A stretch of 64,000 nt of DNA from Echinarachnius parma (Eukaryota; Echinodermata; Echinoidea; Clypeasteroida; Echinarachniidae), in the NCBI GenBank assembly GCA_037951105.1, contig JBAMJV010001373.1:41001-105000 (forward strand). Direction: 5' to 3'. The notes below the pieces were generated by a model. That model did not search any database and had not been told where the DNA came from. It saw only the letters and a list, made by a program, of their open reading frames with translations. This document shows positions 34,968-49,300 of the stretch, piece by piece. The translations under genes and the position numbers were made by a program. Numbering within the stretch: position 1 is the stretch's first letter; every line of letters starts with the position of its first letter.

Positions 34968-35156
34968 ATGACTAGAGAGGTTACCTATTACGTCGTATAT
35001 AGTGCCGATAATTAAACTAATGACGTCCAATTGAAACATGTTATGGATAAGACTCATTATGCTGATGGAGGCGGGGCAGTTAAAACAAATTTGCAACACA
35101 TTTGTAGTGCAAACAAGGTGGAACACTGAATCAAGGTATAGTATGAACGTTTATAT

Positions 35157-35371
35157 GAGTGGCGTAGCGCCGGGGGCATGGGGGCACAAAATCCCAAATA
35201 ATGTAATACATGATAACAAATCATGAGGGAAAACCCGTTACAAATAAAAGAATATACATTTAGTCTAAATTTTAGAGTGCATATTGACATGTCCCCCCAT
35301 GCAGCCCCAGCCCCCCGGTTCCGCGGCCCCTGCATGCCCACTCCCCGTCATTCCGGCCACGCTACGCCACT
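35157..35371. mobile_element. GTGGCGTAGC-family element
   Basis: Left end GAGTGGCGTAGCGCC and right end GGCCACGCTACGCCACTT are inverted. The interior holds a fragment of the second family (GGTTCCGCGGCCCCTG), so it may be composite. Confidence 0.6.
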
Positions 35372-36244
35372 TTAATCATAGATAATAAGCATCTCGTTTC
35401 ATGACTTCATTATCTTGTCATGGGTAATAAAAACTAGTAGACACTGAAACATTTCATCTGACGCCAAGCCAGACATTACATGCATGATCATCGGATGAGA
35501 AGCTACAACTTAATACAAGACTACAGCATTTTTTTTTTGTTACGTCACCGTTGACGATGACTCAGCCCCAATCATTCCGGCCCCTGTGCACGACTCGTCA
35601 GCGCGACCTTGAACCAATTACTTGATATTACTTGATCAAGGGTCGAACAGCGGGACGAGACGGAATGGGGGCGAATATAATCAGGAGAAGGTTGAGCCGA
35701 TGACAGTTCCATGTTGATGGCCGTGATGATGATACTGAGACAACCTTTGAAACATTAGGATGGACGAATGCACTGTCGCTCATGGGAGTCCCTTGACGCA
35801 CACATTTGCATTGACATTGAGTATGGTCCGCCTGTGGAAGCTATCATGTTCATTGCTTGATTCAAACTATAACAAAAATCATGTTTAAATGTCACATTCC
35901 TATTCGCAGTGACAGCCAATGTCAGACATATATAATGTGTGCAGGTAAAGCATGAAAAGTGAAGATGACGGAAAGAAATAGCTTCATTATTATTTAATGT
36001 ATAGTGAGTATAACAAAGAAACAAATCACGCTGAGAAAGAGAAGACGTGTATACATACAATGACTAATGAAGCGAAATTGTTTCATTAGTTTCACTCTAT
36101 ATATTGTAAAGTAGAGAATGATTACAAATGAATTTCAATTCCTACTTGTTGTTTTATTCCAAATTAAATAAGACACTGATCGCGATAATATCATTAATTT
36201 GTTAATTTGTTTGCACAATTACATAATATGAAATAGAAGCTTAT

Positions 36245-36433
36245 GAGAGTGGTGTATCTATACGCGGGTATTACTGTCGCACACGTGATCCCAATAATTT
36301 GAAGACAAAACAGTAACAACATTGTATATAGGGGAATTCTTAAAAAGCCTACATAATTATATAGAGTGTGTCCCAAATAACTCGCGCGACCCCCCCCCCC
36401 CCCCCTATCAGTCCGACCACACTACGCCACTGA
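36245..36433. mobile_element. GTGGCGTAGC-family element with C run
   Basis: Left end AGAGTGGTGTATCTAT, right end CAGTCCGACCACACTACGCCACTG, and a C run at about 36390-36406 just inside the right end. Confidence 0.5.
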
Positions 36434-39400
36434 AGCTTATTTATTATGTTCTGCCAAACCCACGTGCATGTATTACTGAATAAACAACAACATTAATTGA
36501 CTATGGGCTCCTTTATCTACAAGGGGAACCAAGGTTGTAAATATAATAAATTATATACATTGGCATGCCGCGTCAAAACATTTATTTGGCTAAATTGAGT
36601 TCGTTTGCCAGATTTGCCAGATTAGTCCCAATCTCAGAGGTGACAAATCGAATTTAGAACAGCCATAATTATATGGAGCAAGATTCAAGGGGCCTTCTGA
36701 CTGGATAAACAAAGTCTATACATTCCGCTATATCAAGTTAACTTGCAATACTAATTATTGCGTACATCCACAACTGTATAACGTGAAGAGGTGGGATGGG
36801 GCTAATAATATGCATGGGCTCTATATAATTATCATAATGGGGGGGGGGGGGGGGGGGGGTATCCCATGGACTGTATAGCTGCATTGGCTGTCAACTCAAT
36901 GCTTCACGTGATATAGCTTGAAAGTTTATCAAATGTTAATTTCCTTCCACTCTAAACGGGGAGAGGGGGGGGGGGTGGGGGGGCAGGGGCGTCAGATACA
37001 ACTTTATGAAAGTATATTAACATACGATCTGACCAACAAGGAAAAGACCAGCTGCAGTTAGTTGCCAGGGCTGTTGACAATTGAAAATACATCGTCCCAT
37101 CCGGATGAGATGGTACAAACATTAGCATTGAACTCTGGTTTAGGGGTCTGCGTGCGTTCTGTGTTCTGAGAAATGTGACGGAAATGACCATCAAGAAGAC
37201 AGCAAGATCCATGGCCAATCTACTAAAACAATAATTTAATAACACGCATGAGTGGCATTATACCCAGCCTATAGGTCAGAGTTAAGAGTACGACAATTCC
37301 CCTCGTGTGGAAGCCCCCCCCCCCCCCCCCCACCCCCTCCCTGGAAACAAATTAATGTAAAGTTAACTGGATACGCCATTAACACAATGTAATAACAGGT
37401 GTATATATGACATTAAGAATGGAATCAAAGAAATGATCAGAAATATTGATAATTATGCTGAAAAGAAAATTTGATAAAACTGGAAAGAACAAAATAAAGA
37501 ACATGTTCCTGGGTACATTATTCTGTCAACAAAATTTGCAGAGAACATAATAATGATAGAAATCATGCCTAATCGTATACCGCCCGACTTGACGGTTGAC
37601 GAGAGTTTCATTTATCTCAAATCTATATACCCTGACTTAAACGGATGCAATCACGGAAGTTTGCTTCGTTATCTATAGCTCATAATCCTTCAAATATCCA
37701 GTATAGTTTTGGCACATATTCAGTCAGACGAGATTTTCCTCTGATGAGCCGCTATAGAAAAGCAAATAATTATGTTGTAAACAACGTCCGAGAGAAAAAA
37801 AAAGTACATTCCCTGGATGGATGGACTGGCCAAACATGTGGCCGGATAAGGATATAGATCCTAGCTGCTGACTTGACCTTGTAGACAAGACACAGTCCGG
37901 TTGCCAAGAGCTGCTCGAATAACAAAAATAAGGATGTTATATGATATCTGTGCCAACAAATTTCCTCGTTTATACTACATCTTGATAGGTTATTTTATTT
38001 AATGTATTTCTTATCATACTCAAATAATAGTTGAGACTATAGAAAAATAAAATCGGACATAATAATATATAGGAAAATGCAATTAATAAATAATAAGAAC
38101 AAATATAGAGCCATAAAGATTTAACAACAACAACATTTATGTAAAAAGGCATAATATGATGGGCATAACTATAACTATGCGTTAATCCGTACATAATGAT
38201 ACAGTTTGAAAATATTTGATTTCTCATAATAATTATAGAAAAATGAATAGCAAAATATTGCATTTTATTTTGACGAGAGGAGAGGGGAGGGGTGGCTACT
38301 GCATTACTCGTTTGATCTGATGGCATCTCCATTCCCCAAGAAGTCCAGGGCCATTCAACAGCTGGCGAACAACAGTCATGCAGTGCCTTTTCTTTTCTTT
38401 TATTGTTCAACTGTCACGAGAAGCATTAATATCTTGAAATGACTGATGACTGTCAGAAGGGAAATAATTAATTAACAAATTGATTTAAAATTAAGCTGTA
38501 ATGTTCTGTTTGTAAGAAAGTGTGTTTCAGTGTTTGTGTGCCAGTAGAGTATATTATGAGTGTATACTATATATAGGTTTGTGACATTTCATGCATGTGT
38601 GAACTTTATGGACCACTAACTTCACGTGACGTCATAATATGGCAAGTGTCACATGGTGACGTTCCTCTCTTATATAATTGGTTGGCGGTCACAAGACCGG
38701 GAGTATTAGTTTGTACACCTTTATATTTTGTACAACTATTATATTTATTTGCTCGCTGACATATAGTTCGTCCTTATAAATATCTTGCGCCATCTTGCGT
38801 AACGTTTTGCTTCTGAGAGGATGTAGACCTGTCATCTTATCATCATGATTGTGTTTATTGTTTACCTCAAACGGGCGTGGCATTAGTTGCAAACAAAAAA
38901 TTATACATTGTTATGTACTGCTAATATCTCGAGGGAGATTTTATCTATAAAACCTAACTCACGTTTTGTTGGTGTGGCTTTACCCTTTCCTGCAAGGCTG
39001 CAACCACACAATGACGTAAAATATCCACTTAAATTTCAGAGTAAAACCGGCAAGTTGAAGTAGGCCACTGGTCATGTAATACGATCGCTGAGTTACAAAA
39101 TTTCAAAAAGATCAACCGCACAGTAAGAGAGAAATCAGTCTGGGTCTTGAGATCAAGACGGCAAGCAGTCAGGGCGGTGGTGAGAGGGGGCGGAGTTAGG
39201 AACTGGCTCCCACTGAGAATATATATGCCGGCGAGATGAAGGTCTTGAAATTGAATTGAACAAATTGGCGACCAATGCATGTTTTGTCTGACAAATGACG
39301 TCTTGAGGAGTTGGGATCGTTTGATATGTTTTTCCTTCAGATTATCTTCATTCATTTTTATAGGAGTAAGCTGTATGTTACTCTGTTGTCTTAATGCAGT

Positions 39401-40126
39401 GTCTTGAATTTCCACGTCATTTTCTCTCATAATTATAATTATATTAATTATTATCATGATGCTGAGTTAGGTATACAGAATGCAAGCCCACGTTCGTTAA
39501 TTATTTGGAAACTGCTCATCATATCACAGCTGTCGGACAGACATGACAGAGCCATTTGGATGTCTGCTCGCTCACTTTTCCACATGAGAGAACCGAATTC
39601 AAGGAAATTCATTTTCGTCAAATACAACCGGCCTCTACTATGCCATGCTAAACCCACGATTCGCCGGCAAAATAGCAGATTGCTCAGTTCAATGATACGT
39701 CTTCAGCATTACGGACTAGATATGATGACCTTTTCAAATCTGAATTACTTTTATATTATCATGTCTATTGTGGAATATTGTTCGGTTGACCTCCAGCTTT
39801 TGGATGTTTAATAGAATAACTACCATCTCTATATACTGGAACATTATGTTTAATTGGATCTACCCGTGTGGCATCATTGCTGACATTTCACCTCTCATTT
39901 AATCAAGCAAGATTGGCTAAAATCGGGAGGAATTTTATACAGAAGTGAAGAAATTCGACGTCCATATCCTCTTCATAACCAAGACGAAACAAGGATGGTT
40001 ATATAGATACTAAGATGTGTACACAAGGGTGTACATTTTTTTCGGAATCATTAAATGCGTCAATAAACAACGTCGATTAGTATCACGACTGCCACCACGC
40101 CGCTGTTAGGTTCCTATATCGGATAC

Positions 40127-40330
40127 ATGCTGCTTCCCTCCGCGTCTGGATGCACACCTTCGTCATATTCGGTCTCAACATCGCTTCAGATCCCACCCTT
40201 CATCTCGCCCTCGAATCTCGAGGTCCGCACAGTCAACGCCGTCACATCATTTACAGCCATCGACTTCGCTGACATCGTCGGTCGGCCTTCGTCGTCATCA
40301 TTGACCTCATCGACCGCGTCAAGATGCTGA
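40127..40330 (+). CDS. Upstream ORF overlapping the sialyltransferase start codon
   Basis: This 67-codon ATG-led frame lies in a locally GC-rich stretch and stops at TGA 40328-40330, four bases past the start codon of the main frame (40324). If the transcript begins upstream of 40127 it would reduce or tune translation of the main frame. The peptide has no known domain. Whether it is transcribed cannot be seen. Confidence 0.3.
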   Translation: MLLPSASGCTPSSYSVSTSLQIPPFISPSNLEVRTVNAVTSFTAIDFADIVGRPSSSSLTSSTASRC

Positions 40331-40487
40331 TCCGGACTGGTCGTCGCATCGTGCTCCTCATCTCCCTGACCATGACCGTGTTCGTGCTGCTGATCATGCA
40401 GACCCCGGACAACCAGCTGCAGCTCGCCCGGCTCCACCAGGCATACCGAGACTTCACCGGGACCTCGGGCATCCTGCCCGCCCCTAG
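40324..40487 (+). CDS. ST8Sia exon 1 (signal anchor)
   Basis: ATG in AAGATGC context, basic residues, the membrane anchor, and a stem ending FTGTSGILPAP; donor CTAG|GTCAGT. It is GC-rich against AT-rich flanks. Confidence 0.85.
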
Positions 40488-43297
40488 GTCAGTATCATGT
40501 TTCGCCACTGTTGCTTTTATTATGTAATATAGGCCTAATTGTATTTATATAATTTCAACTGATAATGATCAGAAAATTGAACAGGTAAATAACGAAAACA
40601 AACAAATATTGTATCAAGGGATATAAAGGTGTATCCGCTGGCATTACCGGCAAACTGCACAAGATTCGTTATCATGCATGGTTTTGGATATTTTTCACGG
40701 TTCCAACCCTGAAAAAACAGGAAATATTAATATCCACGGTGATAAGTTTTCATGCAGCACCGTTATTAAGCCTAACTGAATACAATCGATATTGATACAA
40801 ATAATGTGCATAATTCATGTTGTATACTTCTAATATAACTGGGGGGTTTTCTTCCAAAATTCCAAAACGTTTGATCTTTTAATTTTGCCCTCAGCTTTGT
40901 TTACGAAATGCATCATTCATAGCAAGTTATAATACATTATACAGTAAGTTTTTTTAATGATTATTATTGTCTTAGTTTCATAGTTGTAAACATTTTGTTT
41001 GAACACAATTTGAACAAAATTTGCACAAAATGGACGCGGGTTCCACTCTATATGCTGGTGGCAACTTTGTGGTTATGTTTATATGTCGGGGGGATCAGAG
41101 AACTCCAGTGGGTGTATATAGTTAAAAACCACCAGTTTCCTCTAATTTCTTCTGATCCGTTTTACGGTTGTCTTGGGACATTCTCTTGACCATGAGTTCA
41201 GTAATGGACGTGTGCCCCACCGTATTGAAATGATTCACAGTCATACCGTTTCCTCTCATTTTGAAATTTAATTACAGTATGCCACATAATTATGTTGAGC
41301 ATCTCGTATTAATGTGGGTACATTATCGACTTTCAGTTATTCCCAGTTCTGTTCCTGTTAGTTTGTATTAGTTTTATGAGTGACACCATCACTTCTGGTG
41401 ATTCACACTTACATTCAATTAATATTATGCTTATCATCTTAATCACGACTTAGCCCATCATATCCTTGTTTTTCTCCACCGAAATTCAGGGGGGGGGGGG
41501 GGGGGGGGTCGGCACTTATTTACCGCTTCCATTCAAATTTTCTTTCTTTTCAGTTGTTTAAATACATGCATGATATATATCTGTAAGTAGAAAAAAAGTT
41601 ATACAAAGTCATATTGTTTAACAGCAACAACAACAATAAAAACAACAACATATCAGTAACAACACCAACGTAACAAATTATGAATCTATATTGCAATGCT
41701 ATATAGTGAATATTGAATATTACAAAGATGAAAATCTGCACAAACATGACTGTTCGTGGATGCCGCTGAGATTAATGATGTGATACGTGACAGATTTTTT
41801 TAATCGACTTGTTTTTGAATATCTTCAAAGTCCCCGCGGGATGCTCGATTAAGATCATGGATATCAAGTAGCAAGTAGGACGTAATATACATGTACATAA
41901 TAATTGCCATCCCCGTTTGTATGCATATTTTACAGTAGCGAAATGTGGTCGGACTGATTGGGGGAGGCACGCGATTTTTTGCATTGTTTTATTTTGTATT
42001 TAATTTTTTTTGTTTTTTGTTTGTAACATGTAAATGTATTTCTTTATTTTGTAAAGGATTATACCTCTTATGTTTTGTACTGGTTGTATTACATTATTAT
42101 TATTATTATTATTTATTTTATTTATTTATTATTATTATTTTTTTTTGGGGGGGGAGGGGGGACGTGCCTCCCCCCCCCCCCCCCCCCCCCATCCTCCCCC
42201 CCATGAGTCCCCCGCCGCTATGCCACTGTATATTTCACGACACGAGCCATGCTGGTAAGATAATTCCATATTTCGATACATAGTTCTACACCTGTTGTGA
42301 AATGTATATGTCAATGCTGACTAAGCTAAACGCGAAACATGTTTTTGTTATGTTCTATGTATAAAGATCATTGCATTGACTGCCATTCGAATAAAAGTTG
42401 TTTGCGTGACAACAGATTTAAAACGGACAAACAGCTAGGGCTAAAATGGAAATTATTACATTTTCACGAATAGCACATCATGAAAATACATCAAAACCCT
42501 GATATTGTTAGAATAAACGTGTCTTTAATCCTCTCATTTAATTACAGCAACTTACTGTTTTGCTTTTTTAGTTTAATTATCTTATTTCTACCTTTCAAAT
42601 TCAATGCTTGAAGGCAAATGGCAGCATCAACTAATACCCATGCATTGAAATGGGGAAAATAAACACCGGGAAACAAACAAGAAACAACTATACTAGACCG
42701 TCAAACAAATAAGAAAATAAAACTACTAACGTTTACGCCAAGGTAAGGCTAATTCAAGAGATCAAGGATTTATAATTGTCAATCGTGGTTATCTATATAG
42801 GTCCCTGGATGGGTGGCTCATCATTGTGGAGAAAAATGGCGTAGCCATAATTCGATAAACAGGGGACAATAATATGCCAAGGGGATCAGCTTGATTTTGC
42901 CATAATTTTAATAATTATTATCCATGTATTTCGATTTAAAAAAAAGATTTTTAAAATTCCTAACGGCATGGGAGAGAAGGTGGTGCGGAGTGTCTATGCT
43001 GACGATTGATATATATTCCATTAAAAGTAGGCATATTCGATTCATGCATGAACATCGGACCATAAAGTATACCTGATGAATAGCTGGGAGGCTGGACAAT
43101 ATTTATGATTAATGATTGTGACTTATTTATAGACAATTTCTTCAATCTTTCGCTGTGCATGTTTCAAATGGATGGACAGTCTTCAGATTTGAATCTTTCT
43201 CCGGTTTCCATGATATTGAATTGTCATCATCAACATCGTCGTCACTATATACCACCATCAATGTGATGATGATGATGTTGATGATGATGATGATGGC

Positions 43298-43373
<76 letters not shown>

Positions 43374-46300
43374 ATGATGGTGATGATTGTGATGGCGATG
43401 ACAGATAATGTTGGTGATGATTGTGATGACGGTATAGACTTATAGATGAAGATGACTATGACGGAGCAAAATTATGATGATGAAATGAAACCATACTAAA
43501 CTGGCTTTTTAATGTATAGACGGTCATAATAATGATTATTGTGTGACTATAATTATTAGCTACAATTATTTTTAGTTATATATAGGCCTATTAGTGTATG
43601 TCTATAGCTTTATATCCATTATTGGTGTCATCTTTGGTATAGGCCTATACGTTTTAGTCCACTAGCTATTGAAGGGCAAGGTTATTATTATCCTTATCCC
43701 CTTTTTCTTCTTATATACCCTTCTTCATGACGTCACGCCCATGTCAGCCAGCTGGATATAAGTTAGTCCCCTGGGTCGATGTGACAATTCAATTACTGTC
43801 TTGGTCTCAAATCATCTGTTTCTATCTTCTCTTGAACTCGGACGGGTCAGCTGGAGAATGACCCTTTGCTTTGAACAAGCTAAATGCACAAACCAAATGT
43901 GGATAATCGGTCTTTGGCAATGACTTGACTCCAACACCATACTGTATAGTATTCTGGGATTCCACAAGGCGAGTCTATAATTATGGTGAACGACCCTAAC
44001 AGACAAGCAAACAAACAAACAAACAAACAAACAAGCAAACAAACAAACACATAAAGAGACAAAAACAAATAAACAAACAAACAAACAAATAATCAAACAA
44101 ACAATCAAACAAACAAACAAACACATACAAAGACAAAAACAAACAAACAAACAAACACATACAAAGACAAAAACAAATAAACAAACAAACAAACAAACAA
44201 AACATACAAAGACAAAAACAAATAAACAAACAAACAAACACATACAAAGAAAAAAACAAATAAACACAAAAACAAACAAATAATCAAACAAACAATCAAA
44301 CAATCAAACAAACAAACATCAGTGCCTCCTTGCCCTTATACCAACGATAAAAAGTAAAAGACGTTCATTATTGTTAAGAATATGTTCATTTGTGTTTGTT
44401 TATTAGTGTTTGTTTTTTGTTTGTTTACAATGTGAATAATATATTGTAGAAAGGACAGTCTCAGCTTGCATATACATCCTCCTAAATTAGCTTACAATAT
44501 ATAGGTTTTTATCAGTACTCGCTTTTCTCCACCAGCATTCATTCCAACATTTGTTTTTTGCGAACTATTCTCAGACTCTTTCCCCTTTTTATTAGTTTTT
44601 ATCAGTACTTATATTTGACGAAAGAATGCCATTTCCTATTTGATCCATATTATCTCTGTCAACAGTTCTTTTAAAACTACAACATGGTACCACGCCGGAA
44701 GCTTCACCTAGTAAAGGTTTATTGCTGTATTTCAAGGAGGGGCCGGTAAACCGTTGTCCCTCTTCCAATTTCGTATATTGTGATCATACTACTAATAATA
44801 AAACAAACCCTGTAAAAAGTATTACATAAATCTCGTAAATAATTTATACAAACATTTTGTAGGAGGGATGTAGGCTATTATGTGCCGCAGCCCCCGAGTA
44901 TACCCACCCCATCTGTACATCACAATCATGTATGTGCCTCCGTTTATGTTTTTGAATACAATTTCAACCAGTGGCGTAGCCTGATCGGACTGATGGGGGG
45001 GGGGGGGGGGGGGGTGGGGCACACCTTATGTATTTCTTTGTTTTTTTCTCAAAAATGTTCCCCTTATGTTTTTCATTGTTTTTTTCCCTCCAAATTATTG
45101 TTGGCACATGCCCCCGTGCGCGCCCCCCCCCCCCCCTGTATTTATATTACGCCACAATTTCAACCTGGAAACATTAATTAATGACATGTCAAGAATCGAG
45201 ACTGTCGTCAGGCGTGACATTAATACTTTTAAATAAGCCCGGTGATTTGGTTATGACGGTTGCCATGGTACGTTGCCAAGGAACGCTCATTATATGTTCT
45301 TATCGCACCCGTTTCCCACTATAATTATGATAATTGATTTCAATTTAATTTTAATTCTGGATAATTTCATGTAACTACTTTCGTTTAAAAAAAAAGGTTC
45401 TTCGCACACAACACATTCTATATCATGCACGTGATTATAACACATTTTCACACAAACATATTGGCCCGTATTCACAAAGGAGGTTTGTACAAACCCCGGT
45501 TCAAACCGCGGTTTACATCTATGGAATGCCAATTGTAAACTGATGGAGAGAGAATGTAAATTCCTTACTTGTTAACAATGTTGATGGTACACATTCTCTC
45601 TCCATCAGTTTACAATTGGCATTCCATAGATGTAAACCGCGGTTTGAACCGGGGTTTGTACAAACCTCCTTTGTGAATACGGGCCATTATGTTTACAAAA
45701 TAAAAGGAGTGCTTGTACATTATCAATACCCTATTAGTCTTTATTTAAAGGGGTATTCCGGGCCTAATAAAACCATTCGTTATTTGAATAAGCAGAATAA
45801 GAGGCATAATTGGTGAAAATTTGATCAAAATCGGACAAGAAACACGGGAGTTATACCTATTTGAACATCGTGTAGTAATGAGCGATCGTTTCAAAATTGC
45901 CGCCATATGCAACATCATTGACGAGCAACTCGCCATGGCTTTAATAGTACATGAAAATACACTTATTTCTCATTTTCGTTGCTAAAAATTAATTTTTCTC
46001 TGCTTGTTTTCACGAATTCATAGAAGAATATCGATGGGCCAACCTCTTTGGAATTTGTAAGCTCATAATTTTGCTTTGTTATTAAGAAAATATAATTTTT
46101 TTTAAATTTCCATGTAGAAGTCAAAATGGCTGCAGCTCGCAAGTGACGTCACGATCGATAGCAATTGCGAACGATACTAAAATTCGGAGCAAAGTTCATC
46201 CTGTCATAACTTTTGTATTGCTCTACCGTTTTGCCTCAGATTTTCGATCATGATTCTTCATATTCACTTCATTTTATAGCAACCATCATATTTCTGGGGT

Positions 46301-49300
46301 GGAATTCCCCTTTAAATCGTTTACAATCTAGTGTTGTACACTTGTGTGCATGTACTGTACTTTTCAGCATTTTAAAAAATGTATAAGAGCCATTTCCCGG
46401 ATTAGATTTATCAGGGCAAGGCGTACGTAGCACCTGTTTTTTTTTTTTTTGGGGGGGGGGGGGCATTGGGGCCGGGGAAGTGCCCCCTTAATTGCAATAT
46501 ACAAATTATAGAGGTACACCGTCCCTCACAAAAAAAATCAATATAGTATGCTCCGATAATATTTATATATATATACAAAATAGAATCAGTCTGATTACAC
46601 TATACGCCACTGTATCAGGGAGTGACGGAGTGCATTTATCTCTTCATCAGTACGTTCCAAACATGGAAATGTATTAAATGGATAGTTGAGTTCTGCATGT
46701 TAAAGAGAGTATACAGTTTTGGTAAAACTTGAATTTTAGTACCCAAAACCTGCACCATTACATAACAAACTGATAGTTATAACTACCCCATGCTCGAAAG
46801 GAATACAAAATTACTAAAGACCAAGTAAAAAGCCCAGTGTTATTATTAAAAACGAGCCGTTAAAACTCAAGAGGGCGCTCTCTAAACCCTCATTGGTTTA
46901 ACCATTTTAAATAAGATATTGTGCATGTGATGTTTTGTTGAAATAGTGATTAGATATAGAGATAATCAACAACTATTTAAAAACCTCTTTTGTAACATTT
47001 TTGAAAATGAGGAAGCATTTAATTTGTAACTCCTTGAGTGCCAAGCTCACACTTTTGCGAGTTACAATACACACAAATGCCATAGAGCATTAAACCCCTG
47101 GCACATTCAAAATTCTCGAATAATTGTGGGGCCCCACAAATATTACAAATGGTTATGTTTATGGATATTTCAGCCATAAAACCGATTTTGATCAAATCAA
47201 GTTTATTCTGTCATTAAAATTGTATGCTCTTCCGAATTTGACAGGCTCAGTTTTTCAGTATCTCACAAAACTCAACTATCCCTTTAAACTTTACAATTTT
47301 GGAAAACACGCACGTGCAGTAAGCCCAATGTTTTTATCGACGAAATTTGAGAGAGCCATTCGGAAATCCTCCTTTGTAGAGCCCGAGCGCCCCCTCCCCC
47401 ACCCTCCCCGGTACTGTACACCCCTGATACACCTCGACGCGCAAACATTCAAATTGAATTATATCGCCAATGAATCGCCCCCAACCCCCCCCCCCCCCCC
47501 AAAAAAAAAAAAAACAAAAAAAAACAAAACAACAACAGAAAAAACAAACAAACTCAAAAACACAATTAAAAAACGACAAAAAAAACCACAAAAAACATCA
47601 AACAAACAACGAACAAACAGTTGAAAACCCAAACATTCAAACTTTTGTCATGACTCGCAATTCATATCGGCTCCTGCTATTCATGGTATGCCATGCAAAC
47701 ATAAATTTTAATGTTGTCAGTGCCACACTGCCAAGTCAGTATGCCTATATATTTACAGGGGCCGCGGAACCGGGGGGGGGGGGGGGGGCTATTTTTTGGC
47801 TTAAAACAAAGAAATAAATAAGCATAAAATAATGAAATATATAACAGTTCAAATGTGGTCAGCCCCTCTACTTTCAAAACCTTTCCGCGGCCCCTGATTT
47901 ATGAAAAAATGGATTAATATTGAGTGAAGCGTCACCATCTGCATAAAATCATAAACAAATAAATACGGTCTAGTTTAAAGACTACCTATCATTGATTTTT
48001 TTTAAGTGACAGGCTTGGGTGAATGGATCGGATACACACGCACAAAGACGTATCGCATAGCGCGCATGTTTACACACTACACACACACACACACACTACA
48101 CACACATGTTATACGATTCCTTTTGTATCAGTGGTGTATTTCGCGCGTGTAGTCACGTGATATAGCTAAATTTACGCGCGGATTTCAGAAGATCGTAGCC
48201 GCGCGAAAATGAACTCGTAGGCAAAGTGCGCCATCTTTAACGTGTCGGCCTTGTGGCCCAATGGATAAGGCATCTGACTACGAATCAGGGGATTCCAGGT
48301 TCGAGTCCTGGCAAGGTCGAATTTTTTTCGTTTTGATTTCATCATTTTTATAGGGTTTCATTAGTAAATAGACTTGATATCGTTTTGAAGATCTATATTT
48401 CGATTGTCCTGGTTTTACGTTTTATATTGTATAGCTTGTCGAAATAAATTACTATTAAAAATACAAACATAATAACATGAGTTTTTCTAACATATTTTGT
48501 TTGTAGGATTAATCCTTTTAAAAAACAAACCAGGAATTAACAAACATGCAAACTACGTTCCATCCCATGTGCATTGCGGTTGTCTATTCCCGAAAATAAT
48601 GGATTTTTTATGTCACAAAGGAAAATATTTAATTTCATTATTTTTATTCCAGCGGGAAGGGGTTGCAATGCTGCAACGAGGTAGTATTACGTAGTGTTAG
48701 TGTTACTGTTACATCCTTATTTTCATTTTAGTGTCATAGTTCTAATAAATATCCACTCTTATTTTTGCAATATTTAAAATAATAAGAAAAAACGGTTGAC
48801 AGTACTAATATTATAATGACAATGGCTGGCGTAGTGTGGTTGGAGTTGGACTGAATGGGATAGGGGGGGGGGGGGGGGTGCACCGCGGCAAAACAAAAAA
48901 TGGAAGACAATATACAGGGGCCGCGGAAAGGTTTTGAAAGTGGGGGGGGGGGGGGGGGGCTGACCACATTTGAATTGTTATTATAGTTGTTATGTTATGC
49001 TTATGACATACCGTGACGTCATGACCTTATGTTTATTCATGAACGCCTGGCCCTCACGCTACGTTTGGCTCAAAAGTAACTACCCCTGCGGACACTCGTC
49101 CTATTTTATAGCGCCTACTTCGTACGCCTTTGTTGACAGTGTCACCGATCGGTGTGTATGCTCCATTGATCACGGCACGCGCCATTATTCTAATTTTAGC
49201 GCGCGGTTTTTTCAAAAGCGGATCTTTGCATTGAACGTACGTAGGCGAACTCGGTGCATCGTACACAAAATATATTGGTCTGGTCGCCAAAGTTCGCACT

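Larger units (their letters stand above)
31661..40126. other. Gene-poor region between the SR-protein and sialyltransferase genes
   Basis: I recognise no gene. It holds a telomere-like run (31869), a G-run element (about 32440-32463), foldback and nested MITEs (32944-33717), three GTGGCGTAGC-family elements (34680, 35157, 36245), G or C runs (36840-36859, 37316-37330) and otherwise plain AT-rich sequence. Confidence 0.5.

Noticed and set aside
36952-37245. Reverse-strand 97-codon frame with a hydrophobic start, possibly a signal peptide exon
   Set aside because: No recognisable domain, ends in a G-run-coded Pro tract, and no partner exons found; left uncalled.
43812-44311. Reverse-strand frames up to 163 codons rich in Cys, Leu, Val and Phe, like a membrane protein
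   Set aside because: They are the translation of an AAAC-based minisatellite; several frames give the same pattern.
45290-45816. Two frames on opposite strands sharing MAFHRCKPRFEPGFVQTS
   Set aside because: They come from the two arms of an inverted-repeat MITE, not from genes.
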